The notes under the pieces were generated by a model. The model ran no database searches. It had not been told where the DNA came from and saw only the letters and a list, made by a program, of their open reading frames with translations. The position numbers were made by a program, and so were the translations under genes. This document shows, piece after piece, positions 53,440 through 64,000 of a stretch of 64,000 nt of DNA; position 1 is the stretch's first letter, and every line of letters begins with the position of its first letter. The stretch is from Proteles cristata cristata (taxonomy: Eukaryota > Chordata > Mammalia > Carnivora > Hyaenidae): contig JAESUZ010003887.1 in assembly GCA_017311185.1 (NCBI GenBank), positions 1 through 64,000 of the forward strand. Direction: 5' to 3'.

Positions 53440-53785
53440 TTGTGCCTGCCCCAGGGTCTTCACATGGTGGCTCCTGTGCGTGGAATATTCTTCCTTGCTC
53501 TTTCTTCAGATTCACTTCTAACTTACACTTTCCCTGACTACCTGTTTAACATTCTAACTTTCTATCCCCTGTTACAATTTTTTTCTTCTTAGGTTTAACC
53601 CTAACATAATATATACTTTCCTTAGTCATCTTGTGTATTGTCTAGCTCTCTTACTGAGAAATGAGCACCCTGAGGACAGGTAGTTTTTGTCTGCTGTGGT
53701 CATGGCTATAATCCTCACAGTTTAGAACCCAATTAGATGCATAGTAGGCACTCAATATATATGTCTTCAAAGAATGAATGAGTTT
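53440..53785 (+). repeat. L2 LINE 3' end
   Basis: cctgtgcgtggaatattcttcc, tgagcaccctgaggacagg and catagtaggcactcaatatat. L2 order with terminus. Confidence 0.85.
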
Positions 53786-53814
53786 CTATTTTACTCAGAG
53801 TTTATATTTCATCA

Positions 53815-54440
53815 GGCACTTTCCTCATTTATTGATATGATCACATTTTCCCCTTAAAGTTGGCGTCATGAATTATGCTAATCGATTTCCTGTCATACAT
53901 CTGTGTGTGACTAGGATAAATCTCACTTGATCATAATGACATTTTGCCAGATTCCATTTACTAGTGTTTTATTTTGGAGTTTTACATTTATATTCAGAAG
54001 AATGATTGGTCCACAATTCCTTCTCCTAAGTGATCTGTAGCAGGTTTTGGTACTAAGGCTATGCTGGCTTCCTAAAATAAATTGTAGCACTTTATCCTTT
54101 CCTATGATCTGGAAGAGTTTAATTAACGTTGGAATTATTTGTTCTTTAAAGGTTACATAGAGCTCAGCTGTGAAACCATCTGTTCCTGGTGCCTTTTGTG
54201 ATGGTGGATCTTTAACTGCCTTTCCAGTCTCTCTGTGGTAGGTAATTGGTCTTCCGTTTTCTACTTCTGGTTGGGTCAGTTTAGGTAATTTATATCTTGT
54301 AAATATATATCCACTCCTAGGTGTCCAGTTTTGTTAATGCAGAGTTGACATCAAAGTCTCTTGTTATGGTTGAATCCCCAGTGCATAGGTGCCTATCTCT
54401 TCTCTCATTCCTAATTCTGCTTGACTTTGTTCTCTTTACC
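53815..54440 (-). mobile_element. Old L1M fragment, ORF2 interior
   Basis: Antisense old L1 ORF2: tttattgatatgatcacatttt, gataaatctcacttgatcataatg, ctggcttcctaaaataaattg, ctggaagagtttaattaacg, gaaaccatctgttcctggtgcc, gggtcagtttaggtaattta. The frame is destroyed and neither end of the element is present. Confidence 0.85.
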
Positions 54441-54629
54441 CAGGAATCAGGATACTGATGAATTTGGGCAATCTCAGTGCTTTGGAGAACCAGAGAGGCC
54501 CATGCCCACACTCGGAACCCATGGGTTGGTGGGTACAGGTGTCTCTGGGAGGCCCTGGAGATGGCAGAACCCCAGCAGGTAAGGGTAGGGGGATGGGGCT
54601 TGTTGGCAGGGTTTGACTCCTGTCCCTCC

Positions 54630-54800
54630 CACTTCCTGGTTGTATGACCTTAGCAGTCTTGCTTCTCTGCCCTTGAGTTTCTCTCTCTGTGAGCAGGGAG
54701 GGCGGTAGCAGGCCTAGCTCCAGTGGGTGGGGAGGAGAGCTGGGTGCACATACTCCAGCAAAGTGCTGGGCACAGTACCTGGCATGTGCAGCCTGTGTTA
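54630..54800 (+). repeat. MIR fragment
   Basis: cacttcctggttgtatgacc and gtgctgggcacagtacctggcatg fit MIR and its end. Confidence 0.6.
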
Positions 54801-55089
54801 CGGAGAGAATACGGTGGAGGAAACAGGAGGCCATGATGGATTTCAGAAATCACTGGGTGTCCTATGGAAGAATGGACTTTGAGACCCCAGCATGCAGATA
54901 TTTGTGAGGAGGTATGATTCAGGAGACTAAGGGGAGTATAGCTTCCCTCTGTGGTCCCAGGCTAGTTAGATATGGGGCTGTTGTGGTGACACATCACCAC
55001 ATCTTCCCTACAGCCCTATCAAGTAGGTTCAGGTGGAATCCATGATAGTGTCAATATTCAGGCATATTTAAACTAACAAAAAAAGGCAC
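54801..55089. other. Unassigned non-coding sequence
   Basis: No feature recognised. Confidence 0.5.
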
Positions 55090-55245
55090 TTTCATATGGT
55101 TCACCCTGCTGTTATTATTATCTTCATTTCCTAGATGACAGGTTCGGAGAGAGTGAGCAGCTGTCCTAAGGTCACACAGTCTTCTGGTAGAGGGTACTTT
55201 GGTCAAACCAGAGCCATACAATTCCAAAGTCTATGGGATACCTCT
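55090..55245 (+). repeat. MIR fragment
   Basis: tcatttcctagatgacaggttcgg, ctaaggtcacacagtcttctgg. MIR right half. Confidence 0.7.
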
Positions 55246-56479
55246 CAGCATAGTCATAAAAACAAAAACCCACAAAAGTCATTACAAAGATAGGCTCTGC
55301 AAACCAGCTTGAACAAGGTGGCCAGCACTGTTGGATGTAAAGCAGTTAATTGTCTGAGCACCTGGGAGGCTGATCTGAATAGGAGGGGAGGTGCAGGTCT
55401 CTGGCAGAGAGAGCTCCTGGGGTCTAAAAACCCAACCCCTAATGCTCTAGCCTATGAAGGTAGCCACCGCCATCCTAACCTTCCATTTATGGAACTATTT
55501 CAGCCAGTATTCTACTAGAGAGCAGATATTTATTTGCAGGACCTGGGGGCTCTTGAAAGGCAGGGGTCCCCTCTCACTTATTTTATAACCACCTTCCAAG
55601 TAACAAGTTTACTGACAAATGGTCAACTGCACATGTTTAGGCTTCTTACATAAGGGACTGCCATTGAGACAGAATTTTGGGGAGGGAGAGATAGTGCTAT
55701 TTATACAGTTTTGCCCAACATGGGCAAGAGAAAGTGGGTTCTAATACTTATGTGGGGTCTATTCCTCCAGGGGTATATGGCTGATGATATCCAAGACGGG
55801 CCTTAAATTTGACACTTTGCGAAGATGACAGAATGATTTGTTGATGTGAATGTTTGGGTTTTCATGAGGATGCACACAGATGTATGGTACACGTGCACAT
55901 ACAATAGACTGATATTGAGAATGCAGTGTCAGTCTTCAGGTCCCAAGCTAAGGGACTAGGCTAATCCTTAACTAGAAAGGGGGATGCTGACTCTATGGTC
56001 TGGCCTGAAGCTCTCTGCTGGGACATCCACCTCTTGCTGCAGAACCTTCCTTTCTGAGCCTTGGCCACTTCTCATGCACTGACTCAAACACTCACTAAGA
56101 GCCTGAAGAACTGGATCTCAGTCAATTTCCAAGGGAATGTTGCCTCTCCCCAATACACTGCAAAATTCTGTCTCTAGTCAGGCATGAAACACCCTGGTCT
56201 CCAATCTGAGAGCACTGAGGGTGCCTTCCGTCTGTTGGGACCAGTGAGACTCTGCTCTGGCTTTTCTGGTAAGGGTCATTCACCTCTGTCTGTTTTCTGG
56301 GGTGAAAATGGTTCACGGAGCCCAAGCTATGAACGGAGTGCCCACTCATGGAGCCCAGGCTGTTCTGTGAAACCCGCTGAGGTCGACACCGTGTCCTGCC
56401 AATCCCTCATTGGTACTCTGGTTTCAGCACATGCTTACAGCTTCCTACTACAAACACCTGCTGCTCTCTGCTCTCGAGC
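55246..56479. other. Unassigned non-coding sequence
   Basis: No named repeat or gene. The 108-codon frame at 56184-56510 has no domain. Confidence 0.45.
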
Positions 56480-56815
56480 TTTCTCTGGCGGCAGGAGAGT
56501 GGGAGGCTAGGGTAAGGGACATTCTAGAAGGAAGTGTTGAGAAATTAAAGTTTCTGGGAAGAACCCTCCCCATATGACAGATGAGAGTTAGTGGATAAAT
56601 ACCCCAGCTCTTTGCCCCTTGGGTGGGATGCCTGAGAAGTGTTCTACGTAGTCTCCTGGAGGGTAGCCAGAGGAAAGGAGCTCATTAACACATTGATTCC
56701 CTCCCTTACTTCCCCACTCTTCTGCTGCTGCTTCTCAGGTTCACTTCCCAAATAAACAACTCATAACCAAATCCTGGCCTCAGGGTCTGCTTCTGGGGAA
56801 CCCCACTAAGGCATC
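56480..56815 (+). repeat. Ancient repeat ('family B'), longest copy
   Basis: catatgacagatgagagttagtgg, ggatgcctgagaagtgttctac, ggaaaggagctcattaacac, then a poly(A) signal (ttcccaaataaacaactc) and the end ctcagggtctgcttctgggg. An old repeat with LTR-like character. Confidence 0.5.
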
Positions 56816-57700
56816 CTTTAAACATCCTTCCATCTCAACCCAGCCACCTACATGCACCTGCTGGTTGATTGGGTGATACTCTGCAAATACCAGCAGTCAG
56901 CTGCCTTTCTCTCAGCTAGTGTGTCCTCTTTGTAGCTCAGACCTTTGGGATTTGTGGGTCTAGAGAATATTTGCCAAATGTGCTCATTCTGCTGCCTGAG
57001 CAAGGTTTAAGCAAACCCACATCACTTACTTATATAGCATGCTCCCTGGCGTCTTCAAGGGTGGGAGCATCTGCGGGAAGAATTTCGCTTCACTTGTATG
57101 TGGACACAGTGTGGGCCGGACATGAATGTCAGCCCTCTGCTGTGCCAGCATTCTGGTTGCTGTGGCTCCTCTGTGCAGTGTTGCCCCAAGGATCACGTGG
57201 AGATTCTCCATTGCCCATCCAGCCTTTCCCAAGGGGTAGACTTTTTTGACATTCCAGAGGGCAGGGAACTGCCCCAGCGCTTCTGTCTATTTTCAGGTAG
57301 AGGTGGTGGAGTCTGTGAGTCTTCAGGTGCAAGACTTGGCTCTGCCTCAGTGAACTCATCTCTGAACTGCCTCCTGTGCCCACCAGCATCTGGATGTCTA
57401 GGGCGTCTCATACAACACGCTCCAACTGAAAGCCCCTCTTTTGCAGTGTCCTCTGTCATGTCTTGAGACAAGACCCTACAGGTCATTTTGACTCCTCTCT
57501 TCCTTTCACACTTCACATCCCATCCTTCGGTAAATACTGCTGCCTTCACCCTCTACACTCTGTCTGATCACTTCTCCCCACCTCCCAGCTGCCTGTCTCG
57601 TCCAACCCATCATTCTTTTCTTGCCGAGACTCTTGCAGTAGCAACGCCTCCCACACTGATGTCCTGATCCCACCCCCACTACCCTTATGTCTATTCGTGA
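56816..57700. other. Unassigned non-coding sequence
   Basis: Frames of 68-122 codons overlap on both strands between 56971 and 57549. None has a recognisable domain. Confidence 0.45.
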
Positions 57701-57714
57701 CACAGCAGCTGTTG

Positions 57715-58240
57715 AAAACTAAGAGAAGGTCCCACCTCTGCTCAGAGCCCTCCTGCAGCTCCTACTCCACTGGAGTAAAGCCGAGTCCTTACAATGGCGA
57801 CAAGGTGCCATGAGAAACCAGCCCCCAAACCTTTCCATGTGTCTGTGACTTCAGCTCCTAGCACTAGTTCCTGGCTTCCTCCACTCCAGATACGCTGCCC
57901 TCCTTGCTTTTTTTTCCCCCAACCTCCAGCCCTGCCCCTGCCTTGTAGATGTTACACTCGCTGTTCCCTCTGTCAGGAACATTCTGCCCTCAGAAGAGGC
58001 TCCCTTACCTCCTTTAGGCCTTCACTCAAATGTTTCCTTGCTTAAAACTGTCTTCATCTCCAAAGCACTCTCTATTCCCGTCCTCTGCTTTATTTTTCTC
58101 ACCAGCACTTACTGCCATCTGACACCCAGTTACTTTACTTGGTTACCTTGTTATAGCTAACGAGGATGTAAGCTCACGTAGAATAGGGACCAAGCCTTGG
58201 CAAGTAGTAGGTGTTTGATAAGTGTTTGTTGGAAAATAAA
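57715..58240 (+). repeat. L2 LINE 3' half, best copy
   Basis: gctgttgaaaactaagagaagg, cctgcagctcctactccac, ccctctgtcaggaacattctg, ggccttcactcaaatgtttcc, gaggatgtaagctcacgtag, aagtgtttgttgga. Runs through about 520 bp in L2 order. Confidence 0.9.
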
Positions 58241-58254
58241 TATATGCACAATAG

Positions 58255-58350
58255 GCTATAATCTTGAGTAAGTTATTCTTCTTCTCTGGACCTCAAGTAC
58301 CAGGGAACAAGCCACCATAGGTGATTTCCAAAGCTCTGTTCCAGCTCTTG
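58255..58350 (+). repeat. MIR-like fragment
   Basis: cttgagtaagttattcttcttctctgg..tgatttccaaagctctgttccagctc fits MIR. Confidence 0.55.
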
Positions 58351-58654
58351 CTCTTTGGTTTCAAGAAGTGAAGGGAACCGGCTCTAAGACTAGAAACATC
58401 CCGGGTTTTGATAGCCACATCAGGACTGAGCTTCCTGCTTTCTCAGCAGGGGGATCACTTAGGGAAATGGAGAAGGTGGACAGGTATATTTATCCTGCTC
58501 ATGTGCAGGTGTGGACAGTCGAGGTAGGGATCCCGGCCTCTACCACTGGGGTGCCTGAGGTCTGTGCTCAACTGGGTTCTTTATCTAAGTTGCCGAAACG
58601 TTGAGGTTGACATTTTAAGTGCCTGTAACAGCTTTCTTTATGTCCCAGACTGCT

Positions 58655-58691
<37 letters not shown>
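58655..58691 (+). repeat. (GT)n microsatellite
   Basis: About 37 nt of GT. Confidence 0.97.
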
Positions 58692-58693
<2 letters not shown>

Positions 58694-59724
58694 GTACCCA
58701 ATAGCTAATGAATAAAAACTCAGGAATATGAGCCAATGTAACAATGGCAACAGGAACACAGAAGCCAACTTCAATTACCCAGTCCACTCCCCTATCTGTG
58801 GTCCCCAGCCCTTCTAGGCCTTCTGACCAAGCCTCCCACAGCCAAGGATCTGCACACCTTACCTGCCATCACAGGGGCGTGAGTGCTCCCCTCTGGAAGA
58901 GGTGCTCTGACGGCAAGGCAACAGTGCTACCATGAGTCCAGCCCAAGTCTGGGATCTGCTCTCCTACTTGCGCCGTGTTCTCTCTGCCCCTGTCACAGTG
59001 CTGCCTGGCGGTCTGAGTGGAGGCTGTACCCACCAGTAGAGAGACTGGGATGGTGGTAAAGTGGCTTTTATCAGGACAGGAAGGGTCTCCCCATTATGGT
59101 AAGACCTGTTTGGGGACAGTGTGGGGCTGGCCACCTCCACCCTTGCTCTAGCTGGGTTGGTGAAGCTCTACCCTGCTGAGCTGGATGGAGAGACTAAGTG
59201 GAGAGGGGGTGGTTGGGGAATGCCCTCTGGGCTGAGTGTTGGGTGTTTTGTGGGTCTGGCAAGTGGGAGACTCCAGAGCACCTGCTCTGTGGGAACTGAG
59301 GGAGACAGAGGAATTTTGCAGAGTTTGTCTATGAAATTTAAACTGGATTCCCATTACTACTTTTTAAGAGATACAGCAAAAATTTGGCTACTGGACTGTG
59401 CTCAATTATATGTGATGCTGTAGAGAACACGTCATGTGGGATCTCGGCTTATGTTCGGTTAGGTATGTTCGTGTTTGGAAGAGGTGTTCGAATGTTAAAG
59501 ATAAAGTGTAAAAAGAATGCTTCATTGACAGAGATATGAAAACCAGGAAGGAAAGAGATAAGGAGAGAGAGGAACAAAAGAGGGAAAAACTAAGAAGAAT
59601 AAAAAGAGGGGGAAGGTATCAGAAAAATGGATAGGTGAGGTAAGTATACACAGAAGACTTGGGGAAATAGAAACGAGAGGAAGTGGGTTTTTCTTCTCTC
59701 TGTATCCCAAGGCTCTCTTGTACT
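58692..59724. other. Unassigned non-coding sequence
   Basis: About 1 kb with no named repeat. 59520-59640 is purine-rich (aaggaaagagataaggagag). Short frames only. Confidence 0.5.
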
Positions 59725-60465
59725 GCTTCTCAAACCTTTTCAACTGTAATTAACCCACTCAGAATATATTTTGCATTGCTACTCACTATTTATACATACA
59801 CTCAATTGGGAAAAACCTTTTATTTATTTAAGGAACCAGTGTTGACTCTTGTAGTCCACCATGAACTACCATCATTCTTGTCCTGGGTAAGCTGCTCTCA
59901 TGATGACTCCAGTCTTGGCCAAGTGACTGGCTTCAGCCACAAGACATTAGCAAGGGTTTTGTGAGTGGAGACATAAGAAGCTCTTACACATGGGGTGGGG
60001 GGAGATTTTCCTCTGGGAAAACTTGCTCTTGGTGTGTACCTGCAAGTCACCCAGAACCCAGAAGTCACATGGTGGAAGCAAACCAGGCATACGGATGGAG
60101 AGCCCTCACTTGGGTGCATGCAGGCCCTAGCTGACCACACAGAGGGGCTCCCAGCCATACGGGTGAGGCATCTGGGTCCAGACCCAGCTGAACCATCCTA
60201 ATTGTAGCCTATGGAGCAGAGGTGACCTGTCTTCACTGAGCCCTGTCCAAATTTCAGGATTATGTGCAAATAAATGTTGTCATTTTAAGCCCACTAAATT
60301 TTGGGTTGGGTTTGTTATGCAATGATAGATAACCAAACATCCTCACCACAAGCAAGGCACCGTGATATTTTCTATCATATTTAATTCTGTTTTAGTTTTC
60401 AAGATGCTAAATTGATTTCATGACCCACAAATGAATCATGATCTAGTTTGAAAAGTGCTGCCCTA
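59725..60465 (+). mobile_element. Possible DNA-transposon MITE, split by an MLT1 LTR
   Basis: Left piece tgcttctcaaaccttttcaac..gcattgctactcactatttat. After the MLT1: tttcatgacccacaaatgaatcatg..agtttgaaaagtgctg. The outer ends look like short inverted repeats (ctcaaaccttttca and agtttgaaaagtgct). A related text recurs at 61260-61345. Tentative. Confidence 0.4.
59885..60340 (+). mobile_element. MLT1-type (ERVL-MaLR) LTR
   Basis: cttcagccacaagacattag on the left, poly(A) signal gtgcaaataaatgttgtc, and the characteristic end taagcccactaaattttggg..gttatgcaatgatagataacc. No internal region. Confidence 0.75.
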
Positions 60466-60480
60466 ATCAATGGCAGATGT

Positions 60481-61117
60481 AATGGAGATCATGGGTGCCC
60501 CAACCTTTCCCTCTCTCCGGCTGCTCTTAGGATCATGACATGTAAGAGATGAAAGGCAATCTGAAGATTGCCAGTCCAGGACTGTGTCTCAGAAGGGGCT
60601 GCCCTAAGCCACTGGGGTCTCCAGGTGGATAATTTTTACTCTGGGGAAGAATTTAGTCCTTTTGTGTGCCTGGTTCTGAATCCTGTTAAAAGCATAATTT
60701 ACAGCCAAGCATAGTCTACTGGTACCCAGTTCTGCCAGAAACTGAATTCATCCCCAAAGATGGTGGAGGGCTATCACTCACCCTCCTGCCAATACCCACC
60801 CTTAGGCCTCTTAGTCTCTGGCCTAAGACAAAGGAAACATATTGGTATGTCATTCAAGCTTCCTGTAACACAGTCTTACCAAATACATGGTTTCTTCCTC
60901 TGACATGGTGACTCCTGCATCATATTCCACAGATTAAAAGGATCAGAACCGCTATGGGGAGCTAATCGAATGCATATTCCCAGGCCCTACTAGGAGATAG
61001 GGCCTCAAAAAACCCCTGGAACGTGGTACCTGGAAATCTATACTCGAACAAGCTCCCCAACTAGCTCTGCTGCACACTGGCCTTCAGCGTCCCCTAGGTC
61101 AAGGGCTATGGTCTGGA
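60481..61117. other. Unassigned non-coding sequence
   Basis: No feature recognised. Confidence 0.5.
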
Positions 61118-61345
61118 TTAGTGCATGTCAGCTTTTCTCGCCTCAAGTCATGGGCATGAAACACTTTTATACTCTGTCTGTATGCACACACATGTATACA
61201 TAAAGGAAACAGAACTTTCATCAAACTGCACACTTGGTGAAAGCAGCGCTCTAACTTTCCTATCCTATTTTACTTTTTCAAATGCTGGTTGTAACTCATT
61301 ACACTGATTTTATGATTCACCAGTGGGTCACACTCTATGGTTAAT
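61118..61345. repeat. Second copy of the possible MITE at 59.7-60.5 kb
   Basis: tttcaaatgctggttgtaactc, gattttatgattcaccagtgggtcac parallels cttcaagatgc..gatttcatgacccacaaatgaatc at 60.4 kb. Confidence 0.4.
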
Positions 61346-62448
61346 AACACAGCCGACCTAAGCAAACACAGGCTACATGTCTCTTCAGTAGACACGGCTC
61401 CTTCTCCCGAGTTTTGCTATAATAATAAAGACTGTTCAGAATGGCAAGCCTGGTCTCCATCTTTCTGCAGAGTGCCCTTGATGCTATGGCTAAGAGGGAT
61501 TACATTCAGGTAGCACTTACCTGCCACCTTCTTCTTCATCAGTTCTGGGTCTCCAACTTAGCCCAAGCTAGAGCTTGGGGTGCAGCTGGACTAGGGATCT
61601 GGGGCTCCCTCTAGGGTTCAGTTTGTAAGAGCCAATTGCTCCAGGAACTTCTAATTGCAGGGAGAAGAAAATAGCAAGGGTGGGACAGTGCAGGGGGGTG
61701 ATGGCTAACCTCTGCTTTTTCTCCACAATGACTGCTCCTGAGTCCTCAGGAAGCAGGAGCTGGGGTTCAAAGCCCCAGAGTGGGGTCTGTGAAGGGCCAC
61801 AGGAGCCTCCCTGCAAGGGCAGAGCTTCAGTGTCCTGCTTCTTGAAGCACCCACAAGGCACCTCTGGGACCCCCAGAAATGAACTGGAGAAGGTTGCTGA
61901 GGCCGAATGCTGGGAGTCTTCCTCTGTGGTATCCAGTAATTTTTGTCACCTCCTCCTGAATTTAGGTTTTCATCTTACATCACTTCTGGGGCTGAGATTT
62001 TCCCTGGCCTTCTGTGTCATCAGGACCTGCTCACCACTAACCTGCCTATTCCAGGCCTGGGGATGGGTCCTCGTTCCCCATTCCACTTCCTCTGGGCCTC
62101 TGGCCTGCTTCTCGGTCTCCATCCTTCAGCCCAATGAGATGCCACCTCCCTTGTCCATCCTTAGACTTCAACCCTTCGGCCCCTCCATCATTTTTGACAT
62201 TTGAGACATCCACATTTAAAAATGTGCCATTTATGGTGTCCAAGAAAGCCAAATGGATCCCCAAATGATTGATTTAGTGGTTGCAGCTGGGCCTGGATGC
62301 AGACAGACACCTAATGAGGTAATTTTTCTAAATGCACAGTGTAAACAAGATAACACCTCCCTCCCTCTCCACAAGTCTCTCTGGGTTTCCATCCCTCTCT
62401 CTCAATTTTCTGCAGAGATGCACACATCCATTTGCACTAGTACATTGT
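61346..62448. other. Unassigned non-coding sequence
   Basis: Contains the longest non-L1 plus-strand frame after 171 codons: 174 codons (61680-62204). Residues show no domain, signal peptide or compositional logic, and several antisense frames overlap. I do not call a gene. Confidence 0.45.
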
Positions 62449-62850
62449 TGTGGGTTCAGTTGTCACCCCTCCAAATGATATGTTGGAATCCTAACCCCTA
62501 GTTTTTCTGAATGTGGCCTGATTTGGAGACAGGGACTTTATAGAAGTCACTAAGTTGCAATGGGGTCATTAAGGTGGGCCCTCACCCAGTATGACAGATA
62601 CCCTTCCGGAAAAGGGAAAATGTGGACAACAGAGGAGACAGACACACACAGAGAGAAAATGATATGAAGATGGACCTAAGAGACAGGCCTGGGACAGATT
62701 CCTCCTCCAAGCTCTCAGAAGGACCCACCCTGCTGCCATCTTGGTCTTGGACTCCTGGCCTCCAGAACTGCGAGACCACACATTTCAACCATTGAAGCTG
62801 CCTGGTCTGTGGTATGTTTGGACAGCAGTTCTAGCAAACCGATACACACA
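62449..62850 (+). mobile_element. MLT1A-like (ERVL-MaLR) solo LTR
   Basis: ttgtgggttcagttgtcacccctcc, gatatgttggaatcctaacccc, tttggagacagggacttta, ggtcattaaggtgggccctc, cttggactcctggcctccagaactgcgag and the end tggtatgtttggacagcag..accgataca. Complete in order; only the LTR is present. Confidence 0.85.
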
Positions 62851-63060
62851 GATTTAACATGTGTGGCTTCCGTGATCTCTCTGGTGGCAATTCTCCTTCC
62901 TGAGGGAAGGCAGGGCAAGGCAGGTGAAAGGTGAGGCAGTTTTCCCGGGGAAAGTGAGGGAGGCTTGCCCCTTGGGGCTCTCAGCTGCACCCACCCTTCC
63001 AGAGCCAAGGGCGTGATTTCATGTGTTCATAGGTTCCTGAAAACTTTGCAAATCATATTT

Positions 63061-63258
63061 ATGTATGTATGTATGTATGTATGTTTATTTTTGAAAGAGA
63101 GGGTGAGAGAAAGAGAGAGGGGTGAGGGGTAGAGATAGAGGGGGACAGAGGATCTGAAGAGGGCTCTGTGCTGACAGCAGGGCTTGAATTCATGAACCAT
63201 GAGATCATGACCTGAGAAAAGTCAAATACCCAACTGACTGAGCCACCCAGGCACCCCT
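63061..63258 (-). repeat. Carnivore tRNA-Lys SINE, old type, with (TATG)n tail
   Basis: Reverse-strand copy. The tail has turned into a tatg tetranucleotide run (63061-63087). Head gagccacccaggcacccc. Duplication gcaaatcatattt (63048-63060) and gcaaatgctattt (from 63259). Confidence 0.96.
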
Positions 63259-63272
63259 GCAAATGCTATTTA

Positions 63273-63903
63273 AACTGCAGTCAGGTCCCACTGCTGATAT
63301 TTTCTGCTGCAGCTTTCTGTTCAGCACACCTTCTGTCACAGCAGGTGGCCTTTGAATGGCCACACGGTAATCTCAAATCTAGACAAAGAGAATTGGAGTT
63401 GAGAACATATTTACATGGGGTTGAGTGGGATATATTATGGTTTGCAGTTATGTCCACATAGAATTAAGTTCCAGTAGGCATCCCAATGTAGGCATGGCCT
63501 CCAGGAACACTGTCCTCTGTTTCTATTCACCTTGTGCTGTGACACAAAGGTGTGGATCAAATGGTGTCACCATGTGGACAGAGCCCAAGGTACCCAGCAC
63601 CAGAAGTCTGTGGGCAGTGGAGAAAATTCAGGCTTGAAATATGGGAGCAGATGCTAGCTGGTAGAAAGGCTTCCAATCATTAAATGTGGAAAAACTGCAA
63701 GTCCTTATAAGCAGAGTATCAGAAGGGTTGATAAGACATCTGTTTTAAAAAATGTATTTTTCTGGATTGCATGACTTTTGTGGTATTTGTCATCTAGAAT
63801 TTGTAATTTGCTATGATCTCTTTCCTAATTTATTTGAAATGTTTGCCTTTGGACGTAATTCTGTGTCCCTACTGTCAACTTTTCCTTGAAAGGGCTCCTA
63901 ACT
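63273..63903. other. Unassigned non-coding sequence
   Basis: No feature recognised. Confidence 0.5.
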
Positions 63904-64000
63904 GGGGTGCCTGGGTGGCTCAGTCAGTTAGGCATCCAATTTCAGCTTAGGTCACTATCTCACAGTTCATGGGTTCAAGTCCCACATCAGGCTCTGTGCT
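63904..64000 (+). repeat. Carnivore tRNA-Lys SINE, cut by window edge
   Basis: Forward head ggggtgcctgggtggctcag with B-box region catgggttcaagtccc. The body and tail lie beyond the right edge. Confidence 0.95.

Noticed and set aside
61680..62204. 174-codon plus-strand open frame
   Set aside because: No domain, signal peptide, codon bias or splice context; antisense frames overlap it; the length is expected by chance in GC-moderate sequence of this size.

Overview
This window is 64 kb of mammalian nuclear DNA. About two dozen copies of the carnivore tRNA-Lys-derived SINE identify the lineage: a head reading ggcgcctgggtggctcag, a tRNA-like B box gggttcgagccc, a CT-rich body and an AATAAA-rich tail. 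The younger copies have the long body (gctctgtgctgactgccag, then gagcctggagcctgtttcag) that I associate with cats, so a felid is the best guess. The species cannot be settled by reading. I found no protein-coding gene, no tRNA, rRNA or snoRNA gene, no CpG-island promoter and no convincing exon. The longest open frames are L1 ORF2 remnants or chance frames in repeats, so the window is intergenic or lies inside a large intron.

Layout. From 1 to 45.3 kb, lineage-specific SINEs (27 of the 29 seen) are layered over older sequence. That older sequence includes two near-identical 5'-truncated L1 3' ends (4.5-5.4 kb and 9.7-10.3 kb), older L1 3' ends (24.5, 31.7-33.6, 34.6 and 35.3-36.9 kb), two fossils of CR1/L3 reverse transcriptase (4.3-5.6 and 27.7-28.0 kb), MLT1-type LTRs, a cluster of MER20-like hAT elements (17.4-19.3 kb) and many MIR and L2 fragments. 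Three solo LTRs of one endogenous retrovirus family lie at 11.9-12.8, 32.15-33.35 and 43.0-44.2 kb, each between perfect 6-bp target duplications. From 45.3 to 63.06 kb there is not one carnivore SINE. That part holds only ancient repeats (MIR, L2, a hAT MITE, an L1M fragment, MLT1) and unassigned sequence. Two SINEs close the window.

Nothing here works together as a gene system. The interest is archaeological: insertions nested up to three deep with readable target duplications, an L1/SINE head-to-head chimera, microsatellites that grew inside transposons, a SINE-free block, and some non-repetitive stretches that look like conserved regulatory DNA. Repeat family names come from recognition of consensus sequences by eye. 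Boundaries are good to a few bases where a target duplication is quoted and to tens of bases elsewhere.
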